Source: Anaerolineales bacterium | GTDB taxonomy: Bacteria > Chloroflexota > Anaerolineae > Anaerolineales > Villigracilaceae | Assembly (NCBI GenBank): GCA_016744335.1 | Contig: JADGEO010000036.1 | Location: 1 to 37,644, forward strand | Length of the DNA: 37,644 bases | Direction: 5' to 3' | In this document: piece after piece, positions 28,928 through 36,522 of the stretch | How the letters are laid out: every line of letters starts with the position of its first letter | How positions within the stretch are numbered: position 1 is the first letter of the stretch | Notes under the pieces: generated by a model | The model's database searches: none | The model's input: the letters and a program-made list of their open reading frames with translations, nothing else | Told to the model about the DNA's origin: nothing | Made by a program: the position numbers and the translations under genes

Positions 28928-30343
28928 ATGTCATTGCTAAAGAGAATTGAACAAGGGCAAGGCTCTACATCTGGAAAGGAAGCATCTGCTGGCTCTACTG
29001 CAAAGGAATCTGCTTCGCGTTTGGGTTCATTGCAGTCGAGAAGAGCGAATGCGCCAGATACAACTCCTCAATCAGGCACATATTATGATTTAAAAACACG
29101 TGTACAGAATAAATTGCTTGCTGAGATTGACCCTTCTACAGATATTTCTCAGACGGAGGAAGTACGGCGATCGATTCAAGATTTGTTTGAACAGATTTTA
29201 GCAGAAGAAAATATCGTTTTGTCTAGACCCGAGCGGCATCGACTTTTTGAACAGATTACAGCAGAAATTTTAGGCCTTGGTCCTTTAGAGCCTCTTTTAG
29301 GTGATGATAGTCTTACGGAAGTTATGGTCAATGGTGCGAAAAATATTTATATTGAAAGAAAAGGCAGATTGCACCGTGTTCCTGTCACATTTGAAAGCGA
29401 TGAGCATGTGATGCGAATTATTGACCGAATAGTTGCACCTTTGGGCAGGCGTATTGACGAATCAAGCCCTTATGTAGATGCGCGTTTGGCAGATGGTTCT
29501 CGTGTGAATGCTGTTGTTCCTCCGATTTCTCTTGTTGGCCCTACACTGACTATTCGTAAATTTTCAAAGAATCCTATTACGACAGAGCAACTTATTCAGT
29601 TTGGGTCCATTACTCCAGAAGCTTTGCAGTTTATGAAAGCCTGTGTTGAAGCTAGATTAAATATTGTTATTTCTGGTGGTACAGGGTCTGGAAAAACGAC
29701 CTTGTTAAATGTTATGTCATCTTTTATCCCCTCAGACGAGCGTATCTTGACGATTGAAAATGCGGCTGAAGTTCAGTTACGACAAGAACATGTCGTCACG
29801 CTTGAATCTCGCCCTGCTAATATCGAAGGCCGTGGTGAGATAACTATTCAGCAATTAGTGGTTAACTCTTTGCGTATGCGCCCTGATCGCATTATTGTAG
29901 GAGAGATTCGAGATGAGGCGGCTCTTGATATGTTACAAGCCATGAATACAGGGCATGATGGTTCTATGACAACGACACATGCAAATAGCCCACGTGATTC
30001 ACTTTCTCGCCTTGAGACTATGACACTAATGGCAGGGATGGATTTGCCAGTTAGGGCTATTCGTGAGCAGATTTCATCAGCAGTTGATGTCGTCTGTCAA
30101 CAGGCACGTATGCGAGATGGCTCGCGACGCGTTACTTTTATTACAGAAGTTAGCGGTATGGAGGGGGACGTAATTACAACGACTGATATTTTTGCTTTCG
30201 AGCAAACAGGCATGGAAGATGGAAAGCTGATCGGAAGATTAAGGCCGACAGGCTTGCGCCCTAAGTTCATGAGTAAAATCGAAGCGGCTGGTATCCAGTT
30301 GCCCCCATCTATTTTTGGCATTGGTGAAAGAAGAAGATATTAA
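28928..30343 (+). CDS. tadA: CpaF/TadA secretion ATPase
   Basis: 471 residues. The N-terminal ~60 residues are a low-complexity Ser/Ala/Lys tail. Then comes the CpaF N-domain (KLLAEIDPS..., EILGLGPLEPLLGDDSLTEVMVNGAKNIYIERKGRL) and the RecA-like core: Walker A GGTGSGKTT (250-258), ILTIENAAEVQL acidic box, RGEITIQQLVVNSLRMRPDRIIVGEIRDEAALDMLQAMNTGHDGSMTTTHANSP (Walker B and His box). It powers assembly of the Flp pilus at the cytoplasmic face with TadB/TadC. GGAG precedes the ATG. Confidence 0.96.
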   Translation: MSLLKRIEQGQGSTSGKEASAGSTAKESASRLGSLQSRRANAPDTTPQSGTYYDLKTRVQNKLLAEIDPSTDISQTEEVRRSIQDLFEQILAEENIVLSRPERHRLFEQITAEILGLGPLEPLLGDDSLTEVMVNGAKNIYIERKGRLHRVPVTFESDEHVMRIIDRIVAPLGRRIDESSPYVDARLADGSRVNAVVPPISLVGPTLTIRKFSKNPITTEQLIQFGSITPEALQFMKACVEARLNIVISGGTGSGKTTLLNVMSSFIPSDERILTIENAAEVQLRQEHVVTLESRPANIEGRGEITIQQLVVNSLRMRPDRIIVGEIRDEAALDMLQAMNTGHDGSMTTTHANSPRDSLSRLETMTLMAGMDLPVRAIREQISSAVDVVCQQARMRDGSRRVTFITEVSGMEGDVITTTDIFAFEQTGMEDGKLIGRLRPTGLRPKFMSKIEAAGIQLPPSIFGIGERRRY

Positions 30344-30373
30344 GTTTTTTAGTATAAATAGCGGACAGAACTA

Positions 30374-31336
30374 ATGGATCCAACAACTTTATTATTTGTG
30401 ATAGCGGCTGTTTTGCTCATCGTCTTGCTGATAGCTGGGGTGATGATGTCTGCAAACAGCGAGCGTAGTCTCGTGGAAGATAGGCTAGGCTCTTATTTGG
30501 AGGATGAAGAGGCGTCTTATTCAAAAGATGATGAAACATCAGCTGTAACCGATTGGGTTAATCAACGAGTTGAGAAATCTTCAAGGGGAGACAAGATTAA
30601 GAGCGCACTCGCACGCGCCGATATGAAATTCCAAGTTGCTGAATATTATGCATTGATCGTTATAGCAATAGTTGGTTTAGGACTTATTGCATGGTTTTTA
30701 GGTGGTAGAGACATTATCTCTTTAGCGATTGGTGCTGTTGTTGGTGCCATTCTCCCAGGTGTATATGTGCGTGGTCAACAAAGTAAACGACTTAAAAAAT
30801 TTGATGACCAATTACCAGATATGATTAACTTGATGGTGAACGGGTTGCGAGCTGGTTTTTCTACGATGCAGGCGATGGAAGCTGTGAGCAGAGAGCTTCC
30901 GCCACCTATTAGTGATGAGTTCAGACGTGTTGTGCAAGAGATGCAACTCGGCGTTCCTATGGGGAGAGCATTAGATAATTTGTTTCGCCGTATTCCTAGT
31001 CCAGATTTAGACTTTATGATTACCGCGATTAATGTTCAACGAGAAGTAGGTGGTAATTTAGCAGAAATTCTTGACACAATTTCATTTACGATTCGAGAAC
31101 GTATTCGCATTAAAGGTGAAATCCAAGTTTTAACAGCGCAAGTTAGAGCCTCGGCTAAAATTCTCTCGTTTGTTCCTATTGGCTTAGCGCTTTTTCTTTG
31201 GTTTTTCTATAATGATTATATGTTGGGCTTGTTTTTGAAAGGAACTACTTGTGCGTTTAGTGTTCTCGGAGCAGGTCTTTTCCTAATTGGCTTAGGGTAT
31301 GCAATTATGATGAAAATAGCGGATATCGAGGTGTAG
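30374..31336 (+). CDS. tadB: TadB, Flp pilus inner-membrane platform protein
   Basis: 320 residues. N-terminal helix, two middle helices (YYALIVIAIVGLGLIAWFLG, ISLAIGAVVGAILPGVYV), then the GspF/T2SF domain: KKFDDQLPDMINLMVNGLRAGFSTMQAMEAVSRELPPPISDEFRRVVQEMQLGVPMGRALDNLFRRIPSPDLDFM, and two C-terminal helices. Forms the cytoplasmic-membrane platform with TadC. It ends one base before tadC starts, so they are coupled. Confidence 0.95.
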   Translation: MDPTTLLFVIAAVLLIVLLIAGVMMSANSERSLVEDRLGSYLEDEEASYSKDDETSAVTDWVNQRVEKSSRGDKIKSALARADMKFQVAEYYALIVIAIVGLGLIAWFLGGRDIISLAIGAVVGAILPGVYVRGQQSKRLKKFDDQLPDMINLMVNGLRAGFSTMQAMEAVSRELPPPISDEFRRVVQEMQLGVPMGRALDNLFRRIPSPDLDFMITAINVQREVGGNLAEILDTISFTIRERIRIKGEIQVLTAQVRASAKILSFVPIGLALFLWFFYNDYMLGLFLKGTTCAFSVLGAGLFLIGLGYAIMMKIADIEV

Positions 31337-31337
31337 T

Positions 31338-32285
31338 ATGGACATTTCAATTTTGATATGGATAGTCGTTGGATTGATTGTCATTGGGGGTGTTGTTCTT
31401 TTAGTGAGAGCAGGTGCTCGTGAATCAGCTTCAGAAGAAGATGATTTGCTTGCTTCGCGTTTGGTTGAAATTAGTGAAAGTGGTGAAGTAACCTCTCTTG
31501 AAGATATAGAGCTTTCTCAGCCGTTTAATGAGCGCGTTATCGTTCCTATTCTTTTAAAAGTGGGAGATATATCCGCTCGCTTTACACCTCAACATTTGAT
31601 TGAGGAAACTGAGTTGAAAATTGAGCTGGCGGGAAATCCGATTAGTGCCTCTGCGTCTGTATTTTTAGCTACACGCTTTGTAATTGCCGCTCTTTTAGGA
31701 GGGGGATTATTTATTCTCTTTGCGATTTCGCCACCTGATATCATTGATATGAACCCTTATCTTATCGTTCTTATCTTTACAGTTTTGGGGTTCTTTTTCC
31801 CTCAGCTTTGGTTACAAGGCAAAATTGACAAGCGTCAAAAAGAAGTGTTAAAAGCAATGCCAGATGCGCTAGATTTGCTGACGATATGTGTTGAAGCAGG
31901 GTTAGGGTTTGATGCAGCAATGTCGAAAGTGAGTGAAAAATGGGAAAATGAGCTTTCGCTTGCTTTTTCTAGGGCTATTAGAGAAGTACAATTAGGAAAA
32001 TTAAGGCGTGATGCTCTTAAAGATATGGCCGCTAGGATTGGGCTTGCAGAAATGACCAGTTTTATCGCCGCTGTGATTCAAAGTGAACAATTGGGGGTAA
32101 GCATGTCTAAAGTATTGCGCATTCAATCGGAACAAATGCGTGTTAGACGTAGGCAGATGGCAGAGGAAGCCGCTCATAAAGCCCCAGTAAAAATGATTAT
32201 TCCGATGGCTTTTCTTACATTTCCTTCCATTTTTATTGTTCTTTTAGCGCCAGCCGCTTTTAGTATGGCAGAGAGTTTTGGATAG
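31338..32285 (+). CDS. tadC: TadC, Flp pilus inner-membrane platform protein
   Basis: 315 residues, paralogous to TadB. T2SF domain KEVLKAMPDALDLLTICVEAGLGFDAAMSKVSEKWENELSLAFSRAIREVQLGKLRRDALKDMAARIGLAEMTSFIAAVIQSEQLGVSMSKVLRIQSEQMRVRRRQ is followed by the C-terminal helix. AGGTG precedes the ATG. Last tad gene of the cluster here; tadE/F-type pseudopilins, a secretin and a peptidase are not in the window. Confidence 0.95.
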   Translation: MDISILIWIVVGLIVIGGVVLLVRAGARESASEEDDLLASRLVEISESGEVTSLEDIELSQPFNERVIVPILLKVGDISARFTPQHLIEETELKIELAGNPISASASVFLATRFVIAALLGGGLFILFAISPPDIIDMNPYLIVLIFTVLGFFFPQLWLQGKIDKRQKEVLKAMPDALDLLTICVEAGLGFDAAMSKVSEKWENELSLAFSRAIREVQLGKLRRDALKDMAARIGLAEMTSFIAAVIQSEQLGVSMSKVLRIQSEQMRVRRRQMAEEAAHKAPVKMIIPMAFLTFPSIFIVLLAPAAFSMAESFG

Positions 32286-32299
32286 CCTGGATAATAACC

Positions 32300-33040
32300 T
32301 TGCATAAAATTCGGCGTATAAAATACTATCTATATCGTTTTTTTTGGGTAGGTGTAGATTTCTTATATCCTCCTTTTTGTGGAGGTTGTGCTAAAAAAGG
32401 AGTGCGTTGGTGCCAAGATTGCCAAAAAAGTATCAGAGCAATCCCAGAACCAAAATGCGATATTTGTGGCTTGCCACAACTGAAAAATGGGATATGCCTT
32501 TCTTGCGAGAAAAATCCCCCATTCTATAAAGTACTTCAGTCTTGGGTGGTTTTTGAAGGACCAATTCGTAAAGCTTTACATCAGATGAAGTATCGTCAAG
32601 ATTTAGGATTGGGAGATTCTCTCGCCGCAGAAATGGTGCAATATGCCAACGAGCTTAACTGGCATATTGATATGGTCGTTCCCGTTCCTTTAGGTAAAAA
32701 ACGTTTTAGAGAACGGGGGTATAATCAGGTAGGATTATTTGCTCGTCCTTTAGCTCTTGCAAAAGAGTGGCGATATGCTACAAATGCCCTAAAAAGAGCG
32801 CGAGAAACTATTTCGCAGGTAGGGCTTTCAGCGGATGAGCGTGAAAATAATGTGCGTAGTGCTTTTGTCGCAGACCATAAGAAGGTTGCTGGAAAAAAAA
32901 TTTTAGTTATAGACGATGTGTCTACAACGGGAGCAACCTTAAACTCATGCGCTAAAGCGTTAATCAACGGTGGTGCATCTGAGGTTTACGCCCTCTCTCT
33001 AGCTAGAGCATTGCCACACCATGGTCTTAAGACCGTCTGA
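32300..33040 (+). CDS. ComF-family phosphoribosyltransferase
   Basis: 246 residues from a TTG start at 32300 (no ATG in a suitable position). Zinc-ribbon cysteines CGGC...CQDC and CDIC...CLSC occupy the N-terminal third. The PRTase part has the conserved VVPVPLGKKRFRERGYNQVGLFARPLA block, then DERENNVRSAF and the PRPP loop ILVIDDVSTTGATL. ComF proteins are linked to DNA uptake in competent bacteria; here it follows tadC by 14 bases, so it may be co-expressed with the pilus genes. A 12-bp palindrome GGTCTTAAGACC (33023-33034) lies at its 3' end. Confidence 0.88.
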   Translation: MHKIRRIKYYLYRFFWVGVDFLYPPFCGGCAKKGVRWCQDCQKSIRAIPEPKCDICGLPQLKNGICLSCEKNPPFYKVLQSWVVFEGPIRKALHQMKYRQDLGLGDSLAAEMVQYANELNWHIDMVVPVPLGKKRFRERGYNQVGLFARPLALAKEWRYATNALKRARETISQVGLSADERENNVRSAFVADHKKVAGKKILVIDDVSTTGATLNSCAKALINGGASEVYALSLARALPHHGLKTV

Positions 33041-33066
33041 ATCCATTTTATTTAGGAGGTACGATA

Positions 33067-33633
33067 ATGACAAGCAAAGTACAGATTTTCGGAAAAAACA
33101 TGGAAGTGACAGACAATATCCACGATTATGTTTCCGACAAAGCAGAAAATTTGGATCGTTATCTCAAGAGAATTGACAGTACGCGTGTAGATCTTGCTTA
33201 TGTTAAATCTGCGCGTGATGCGGCAGACAGACAAGTTGCCCAAATTACAGTGCAGGGACCCCGCATTCTCTTACGTACAGAAGAAAGAGCAGATGATATT
33301 TTAGCCGCATTTGATACTGCTTATAACAAAATGAAGCGGCAAATAGAGCGATACAAAGGTAAAAATGAGCGCGGTAGAGGAGATGGGCGCTCAGCCGCTG
33401 AAGTAGCACCTGATACCTTTAGCAATGATGAGATTGAAGATGAAGAGATGAATATAGCCCGTAGCAAGAAATTTACGGTATATCCAATGTTAGTAGAAGA
33501 AGCCTACGAGCAGATGCAGTTGCTCGAGCATGACAACTTCTTTATCTTTTATAATGGCGATACAAACGCTATCAACGTTCTTTATCGCCGCCGTGACGGA
33601 AGCTATGGCTTGATTGAACCAGAAATAGCCTAA
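33067..33633 (+). CDS. hpf: Ribosome hibernation promoting factor, long form
   Basis: 188 residues. The S30AE/RaiA N-terminal domain (VQIFGKNMEVTDNIHDYVSDKAENLDRYLKRID...) and C-terminal dimerisation domain (RSKKFTVYPMLVEEAYEQMQLLEHDNFFIFYNGDTNAINVLYRRRDGSYGLIEP) are both present, so this is the long HPF that forms 100S ribosome dimers in stationary phase. A consensus AGGAGGT (33054-33060) precedes the ATG. Linker ~100-125 is Gly/Arg-rich and acidic. Confidence 0.96.
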   Translation: MTSKVQIFGKNMEVTDNIHDYVSDKAENLDRYLKRIDSTRVDLAYVKSARDAADRQVAQITVQGPRILLRTEERADDILAAFDTAYNKMKRQIERYKGKNERGRGDGRSAAEVAPDTFSNDEIEDEEMNIARSKKFTVYPMLVEEAYEQMQLLEHDNFFIFYNGDTNAINVLYRRRDGSYGLIEPEIA

Positions 33634-33668
33634 TTTAATTTACCCAAAAATAAAAAATGAATAGAAAA

Positions 33669-33708
33669 CAGAAACTGACTCGAAACACAGAGTCAGTTTC
33701 TGCATTTT
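33669..33708 (+). terminator. Hairpin terminator after hpf
   Basis: 12-bp stem CAGAAACTGACT (33669-33680) with 33691-33702, 10-base loop, then CATTTTAT. It ends eight bases before folE starts. The T run is short, so read it as a moderate terminator. Confidence 0.7.
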
Positions 33709-33715
33709 ATAAAGA

Positions 33716-34345
33716 ATGATGCAAAATACAAACTCATATAATAATTTAGAAGAAAAAGAACACTTCATTGACAGCAAAGCCATTGAAGAATCTTCAAAAA
33801 AACTCCTCCTTGCTATAGGAGAAGATCCAGAACGAGAAGGGTTAATAAAAACCCCGCTAAGAATTGCAGATATGTACAAAGAACTTGTTTCTGGATACAA
33901 CACCGACCCTGAGAAATTGATTAATGGTGCCCTTTTCAATGTTGAATACGATGAGATGGTGCTTGTTCGCGATATCGAGTTCTACAGCCTCTGCGAACAT
34001 CACATGTTACCCTTTATTGGGCGCGCTCATATAGCTTATATTCCCAACGAAAAAGTAATTGGTCTCTCTAAAATCCCCCGCATTGTCGATATGTTTGCCC
34101 GCCGTCTACAAGTGCAAGAGCGTATGACGCGCCAAATAGCGGATTTTATTCGTGACACACTTAAGCCGCAAGGAGTAGCAGTTGTTGTTGAAGGACTACA
34201 CTTTTGCATGATGATGCGTGGCGTAAAAAAACAAAATGCTCGCATGACCACCTCAGCCATGCACGGCGCATTTCGTGCCAACCTTGCTACCCGCCAAGAA
34301 TTTTTAGATAATATCTCCCGCGGAGCTTCTTCTTTAAAGATTTAA
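33716..34345 (+). CDS. folE: GTP cyclohydrolase I
   Basis: 209 residues. Zinc and active-site motifs are clear: [47 protein letters not shown], and [25 protein letters not shown]. It converts GTP to dihydroneopterin triphosphate, the first step of folate synthesis. Two adjacent ATGs (33716 and 33719) are possible starts. folB, encoding a later step, is convergent downstream. Confidence 0.96.
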   Translation: MMQNTNSYNNLEEKEHFIDSKAIEESSKKLLLAIGEDPEREGLIKTPLRIADMYKELVSGYNTDPEKLINGALFNVEYDEMVLVRDIEFYSLCEHHMLPFIGRAHIAYIPNEKVIGLSKIPRIVDMFARRLQVQERMTRQIADFIRDTLKPQGVAVVVEGLHFCMMMRGVKKQNARMTTSAMHGAFRANLATRQEFLDNISRGASSLKI

Positions 34346-34455
34346 TGGGATGAAGTGCCGCACCGCGCGTGATTTGGGCTTGATTTCCCTTTAACGAACT
34401 AGGCAGAGTGTTCCCAGTCCATCAAATGGAATCGGGGCACTTTGCCTTTGTGAGT
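34346..34455. repeat. Dispersed repeat and hairpin between folE and folB
   Basis: 34348-34384 is the second copy of the GGATGAAGTGCCG... repeat at 3617-3657. It is followed by an imperfect hairpin with arms GGCAGAGTG (from 34403) and CACTTTGCC (to ~34447), which may serve as a bidirectional terminator for the convergent genes. Confidence 0.5.
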
Positions 34456-34812
34456 CTATGAACTTTGGGCGCGTTTAATCTCTACCCCAACTCTTTCTAC
34501 AAAATCAATTGCTTCTGGCTTCTCTACGCGGATTTTGGCTTTTTTCACCCCTTCTTCTTTTAAGCATATTTTAGAAATATCTTCAGCAAGAGCCTCTACC
34601 GTTAACCGTTTTGCGCGTTCAGCGTGTTTTTTTATTTTTTGTGAAAGCGCATCATAATTAATGCAATCGTTTAGTGAATCAGATTTTGCCGCGCTACGTG
34701 TGTCGGTATAGAGCGTGATATTGATTAAAATAGCTTGTGGTGTGACGCGCTCTTTATCATAAACGCCAATAATGCCATGTGCACGCAAATTTGTGATTAG
34801 AATTTTATCCAT
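34456..34812 (-). CDS. folB: Dihydroneopterin aldolase
   Basis: 118 residues, the usual length. DKILITNLRAHGIIGVYDKER and INYDALSQKIKKHAERAKRLTVEALAEDISKICLKE are family signatures, followed by AKIRVEKPEAIDFVERVGVEI. It forms 6-hydroxymethyl-dihydropterin in folate synthesis. The start overlaps the SAM hydrolase gene by 8 bases (34805-34812), so it is the last gene of that minus-strand operon. Confidence 0.92.
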   Translation of the reverse strand: MDKILITNLRAHGIIGVYDKERVTPQAILINITLYTDTRSAAKSDSLNDCINYDALSQKIKKHAERAKRLTVEALAEDISKICLKEEGVKKAKIRVEKPEAIDFVERVGVEIKRAQSS

Positions 34813-35590
34813 TATTTATTACCCTAACTATATCTCCAACCTTTGCTTTTAGTCTTTTTTCTGCACTTCCATTCACAACTGCGATCTCAAGATAACCACC
34901 ACTATCTATCACTGAGACCAAATCGCCTATAGTATGATGTCCGTAAGATGCAGAGATTTTCTCAATATCTTTGCCGAGTACGCGGATACTCACCTTATCA
35001 TCAATATCGGCGGCAAGTAAATTGGTGCGCAGATTGCCGAAATGGTCAATGAGGGTGATTTTAGCCGCCCAGCCATCATCCGTTTTTTCTGCTTTGGGGA
35101 ATTCTAATAATATGGGATCATTTATAATTTTTCCCGTTTTTTCAAGTGGAACACCTGCCGCAAGATGTGCGCCAACGGGCGCAAAAATATCGCGCCCATG
35201 AAAGGTGCTAGTTATATCGTGTAGCCAATAATCGGCATTGTCAAGAGAGACAATTTTTAACGGTAGATGCTTATCTTTGGCACGCTGTAAACTCAACGTG
35301 AGCAAGCCATTGTCAGGAGCGACACAGAATTGCGTGCCTATTTGCGCCGCGATTGCTCTTCGCCGCGTCCCCACGCCTGGGTCTACCACCGCGACGTGTA
35401 CAGTTCCATCTCCAAAATAGGGAAAAACGCGCGATAGGGTTATGCTTGCTTGGCGCACATTTTGCGGTTGAATCTGATGAGAAATATCAGAAATTTGCAC
35501 AGTAGGGCAAATCTCCCAAATGACGCCTTTCATCACGCCAATGAAACCATCTTGCGTACCAAAATCGGTGAGGAGGGTGAGTACGCTCAT
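34805..35590 (-). CDS. SAM hydrolase / SAM-hydroxide adenosyltransferase (DUF62 family)
   Basis: 261 residues. Motifs LTLLTDFGTQDGFIG, AVVDPGVGTRRRAIA, VAPDNGLLTL and ITSTFHGRDIFAPVGAHLA match the DUF62 family; the conserved Asp, Arg and His of its active site fall in these blocks. Most members hydrolyse S-adenosylmethionine to adenosine and methionine; halogenating relatives are rarer. C-terminal beta domain present (IDHFGNLRTNL, DKVSIRVLGKDI). Sits between sir2 (4-base ATGA overlap) and folB (8-base overlap). Confidence 0.92.
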   Translation of the reverse strand: MSVLTLLTDFGTQDGFIGVMKGVIWEICPTVQISDISHQIQPQNVRQASITLSRVFPYFGDGTVHVAVVDPGVGTRRRAIAAQIGTQFCVAPDNGLLTLSLQRAKDKHLPLKIVSLDNADYWLHDITSTFHGRDIFAPVGAHLAAGVPLEKTGKIINDPILLEFPKAEKTDDGWAAKITLIDHFGNLRTNLLAADIDDKVSIRVLGKDIEKISASYGHHTIGDLVSVIDSGGYLEIAVVNGSAEKRLKAKVGDIVRVINNG

Positions 35591-36318
35591 TTTATAAGTT
35601 CCTTCACCAATTGCGGCAAAATTTCACCTGATTTTCCGTGTAGGGCAAAATCAACGTGCGGTGTGAGCGGCGTAGGGTCGAGATTTATTTCAATGACAAT
35701 CGCGCCATTTTGGCGCGCAGTATGCGCCAAAGACGCGGCGGGTTCTACTAGGCCCGATGTGCCGATAGAGAAAAAGGCTTGCGCCTCAAGTGCGGCTTTA
35801 TGCGCGGCGGTGATGGTGTCTAAGGGAAGCGATTCGCCAAACCAAACCACATCGGGGCGTAAATAGGCATTACATTTTGGGCAATGTGGAGGCGTATCGC
35901 CAGTATTCCAGCTTTCTACCACACCGCAACCATCATAGCACTTCACTTTTTGGATATTGCCGTGTAGTTCGAGCACATTTTTGCTTCCCGCTTGGCGATG
36001 GTAGCCATCTACATTTTGGGTGATGAGCGTAAAGTTAGGGATGAGACTCTCAAGTTCAACGAGGGCAAAATGCCCTGCGTTGGGGGTTGCCTCAGTAACT
36101 TTATTGCGGCGCATTGCGTACCAGTCCCACACAAGTTTGGGGTCACGCGTGAAGGCTTCGGGTGTTGCTAAATCCTCGGGGCGATATTTTGCCCAATGAC
36201 CATCTTGCGCATCTCGGAAGGTCTTCAATCCCGATTCTGCCGAAATCCCTGCACCTGTTAATACCGCGATATGCGTTGTTTTTTTAAGATAGTTGATAAG
36301 TTCTATGGGTATTTTCAT
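35587..36318 (-). CDS. cobB: Sir2-family NAD-dependent protein deacylase
   Basis: About 243 residues from the ATG at 36318 (MKIPIELINYLKK; GAGAG upstream); the longer start at 36357 is less likely. The NAD motif GAGISAESGLKTFRD, TQNVDGYHRQAG and catalytic-His region LELHGNI are present. Zinc-ribbon cysteines CYDGC and CPKC flank a short insert. VVWFGESLP and IGTSGLVEPAASL are as in sirtuin-5-like bacterial CobB. Deacylates lysines using NAD+. Its stop overlaps the start of the SAM hydrolase (ATGA). Confidence 0.93.
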   Translation of the reverse strand: MKIPIELINYLKKTTHIAVLTGAGISAESGLKTFRDAQDGHWAKYRPEDLATPEAFTRDPKLVWDWYAMRRNKVTEATPNAGHFALVELESLIPNFTLITQNVDGYHRQAGSKNVLELHGNIQKVKCYDGCGVVESWNTGDTPPHCPKCNAYLRPDVVWFGESLPLDTITAAHKAALEAQAFFSIGTSGLVEPAASLAHTARQNGAIVIEINLDPTPLTPHVDFALHGKSGEILPQLVKELIK

Positions 36319-36384
36319 TTTTTCTCTCGTTACTCTGGGCTTGCTTTCATGTATCAACAGCTTCTTCGCTGATATTCTATTTTA

Positions 36385-36508
36385 GCTCAAAATCTTAGCG
36401 ATGCATTGCATCTTAAAGATGCGTTGCACCGCTGGTTCACCTTTGAAAACCGAACTGCAATGCATCCAAAAGCAGAGGCAATGCAGTTCTGCCACCATGA
36501 TTTTGAGC
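36385..36508. repeat. 124-bp element with terminal inverted repeats
   Basis: Outer 10-bp arms GCTCAAAATC (36385-36394) and GATTTTGAGC (36499-36508). Inside are GAACTGCA (36452-36459) / TGCAGTTC (36482-36489) and an imperfect GATGCATTGCATCT-TAA-AGATGC fold. No T run. It lies between sir2 and the M20 gene and resembles a small MITE. Confidence 0.55.
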
Positions 36509-36522
36509 AATTACGTTATATG

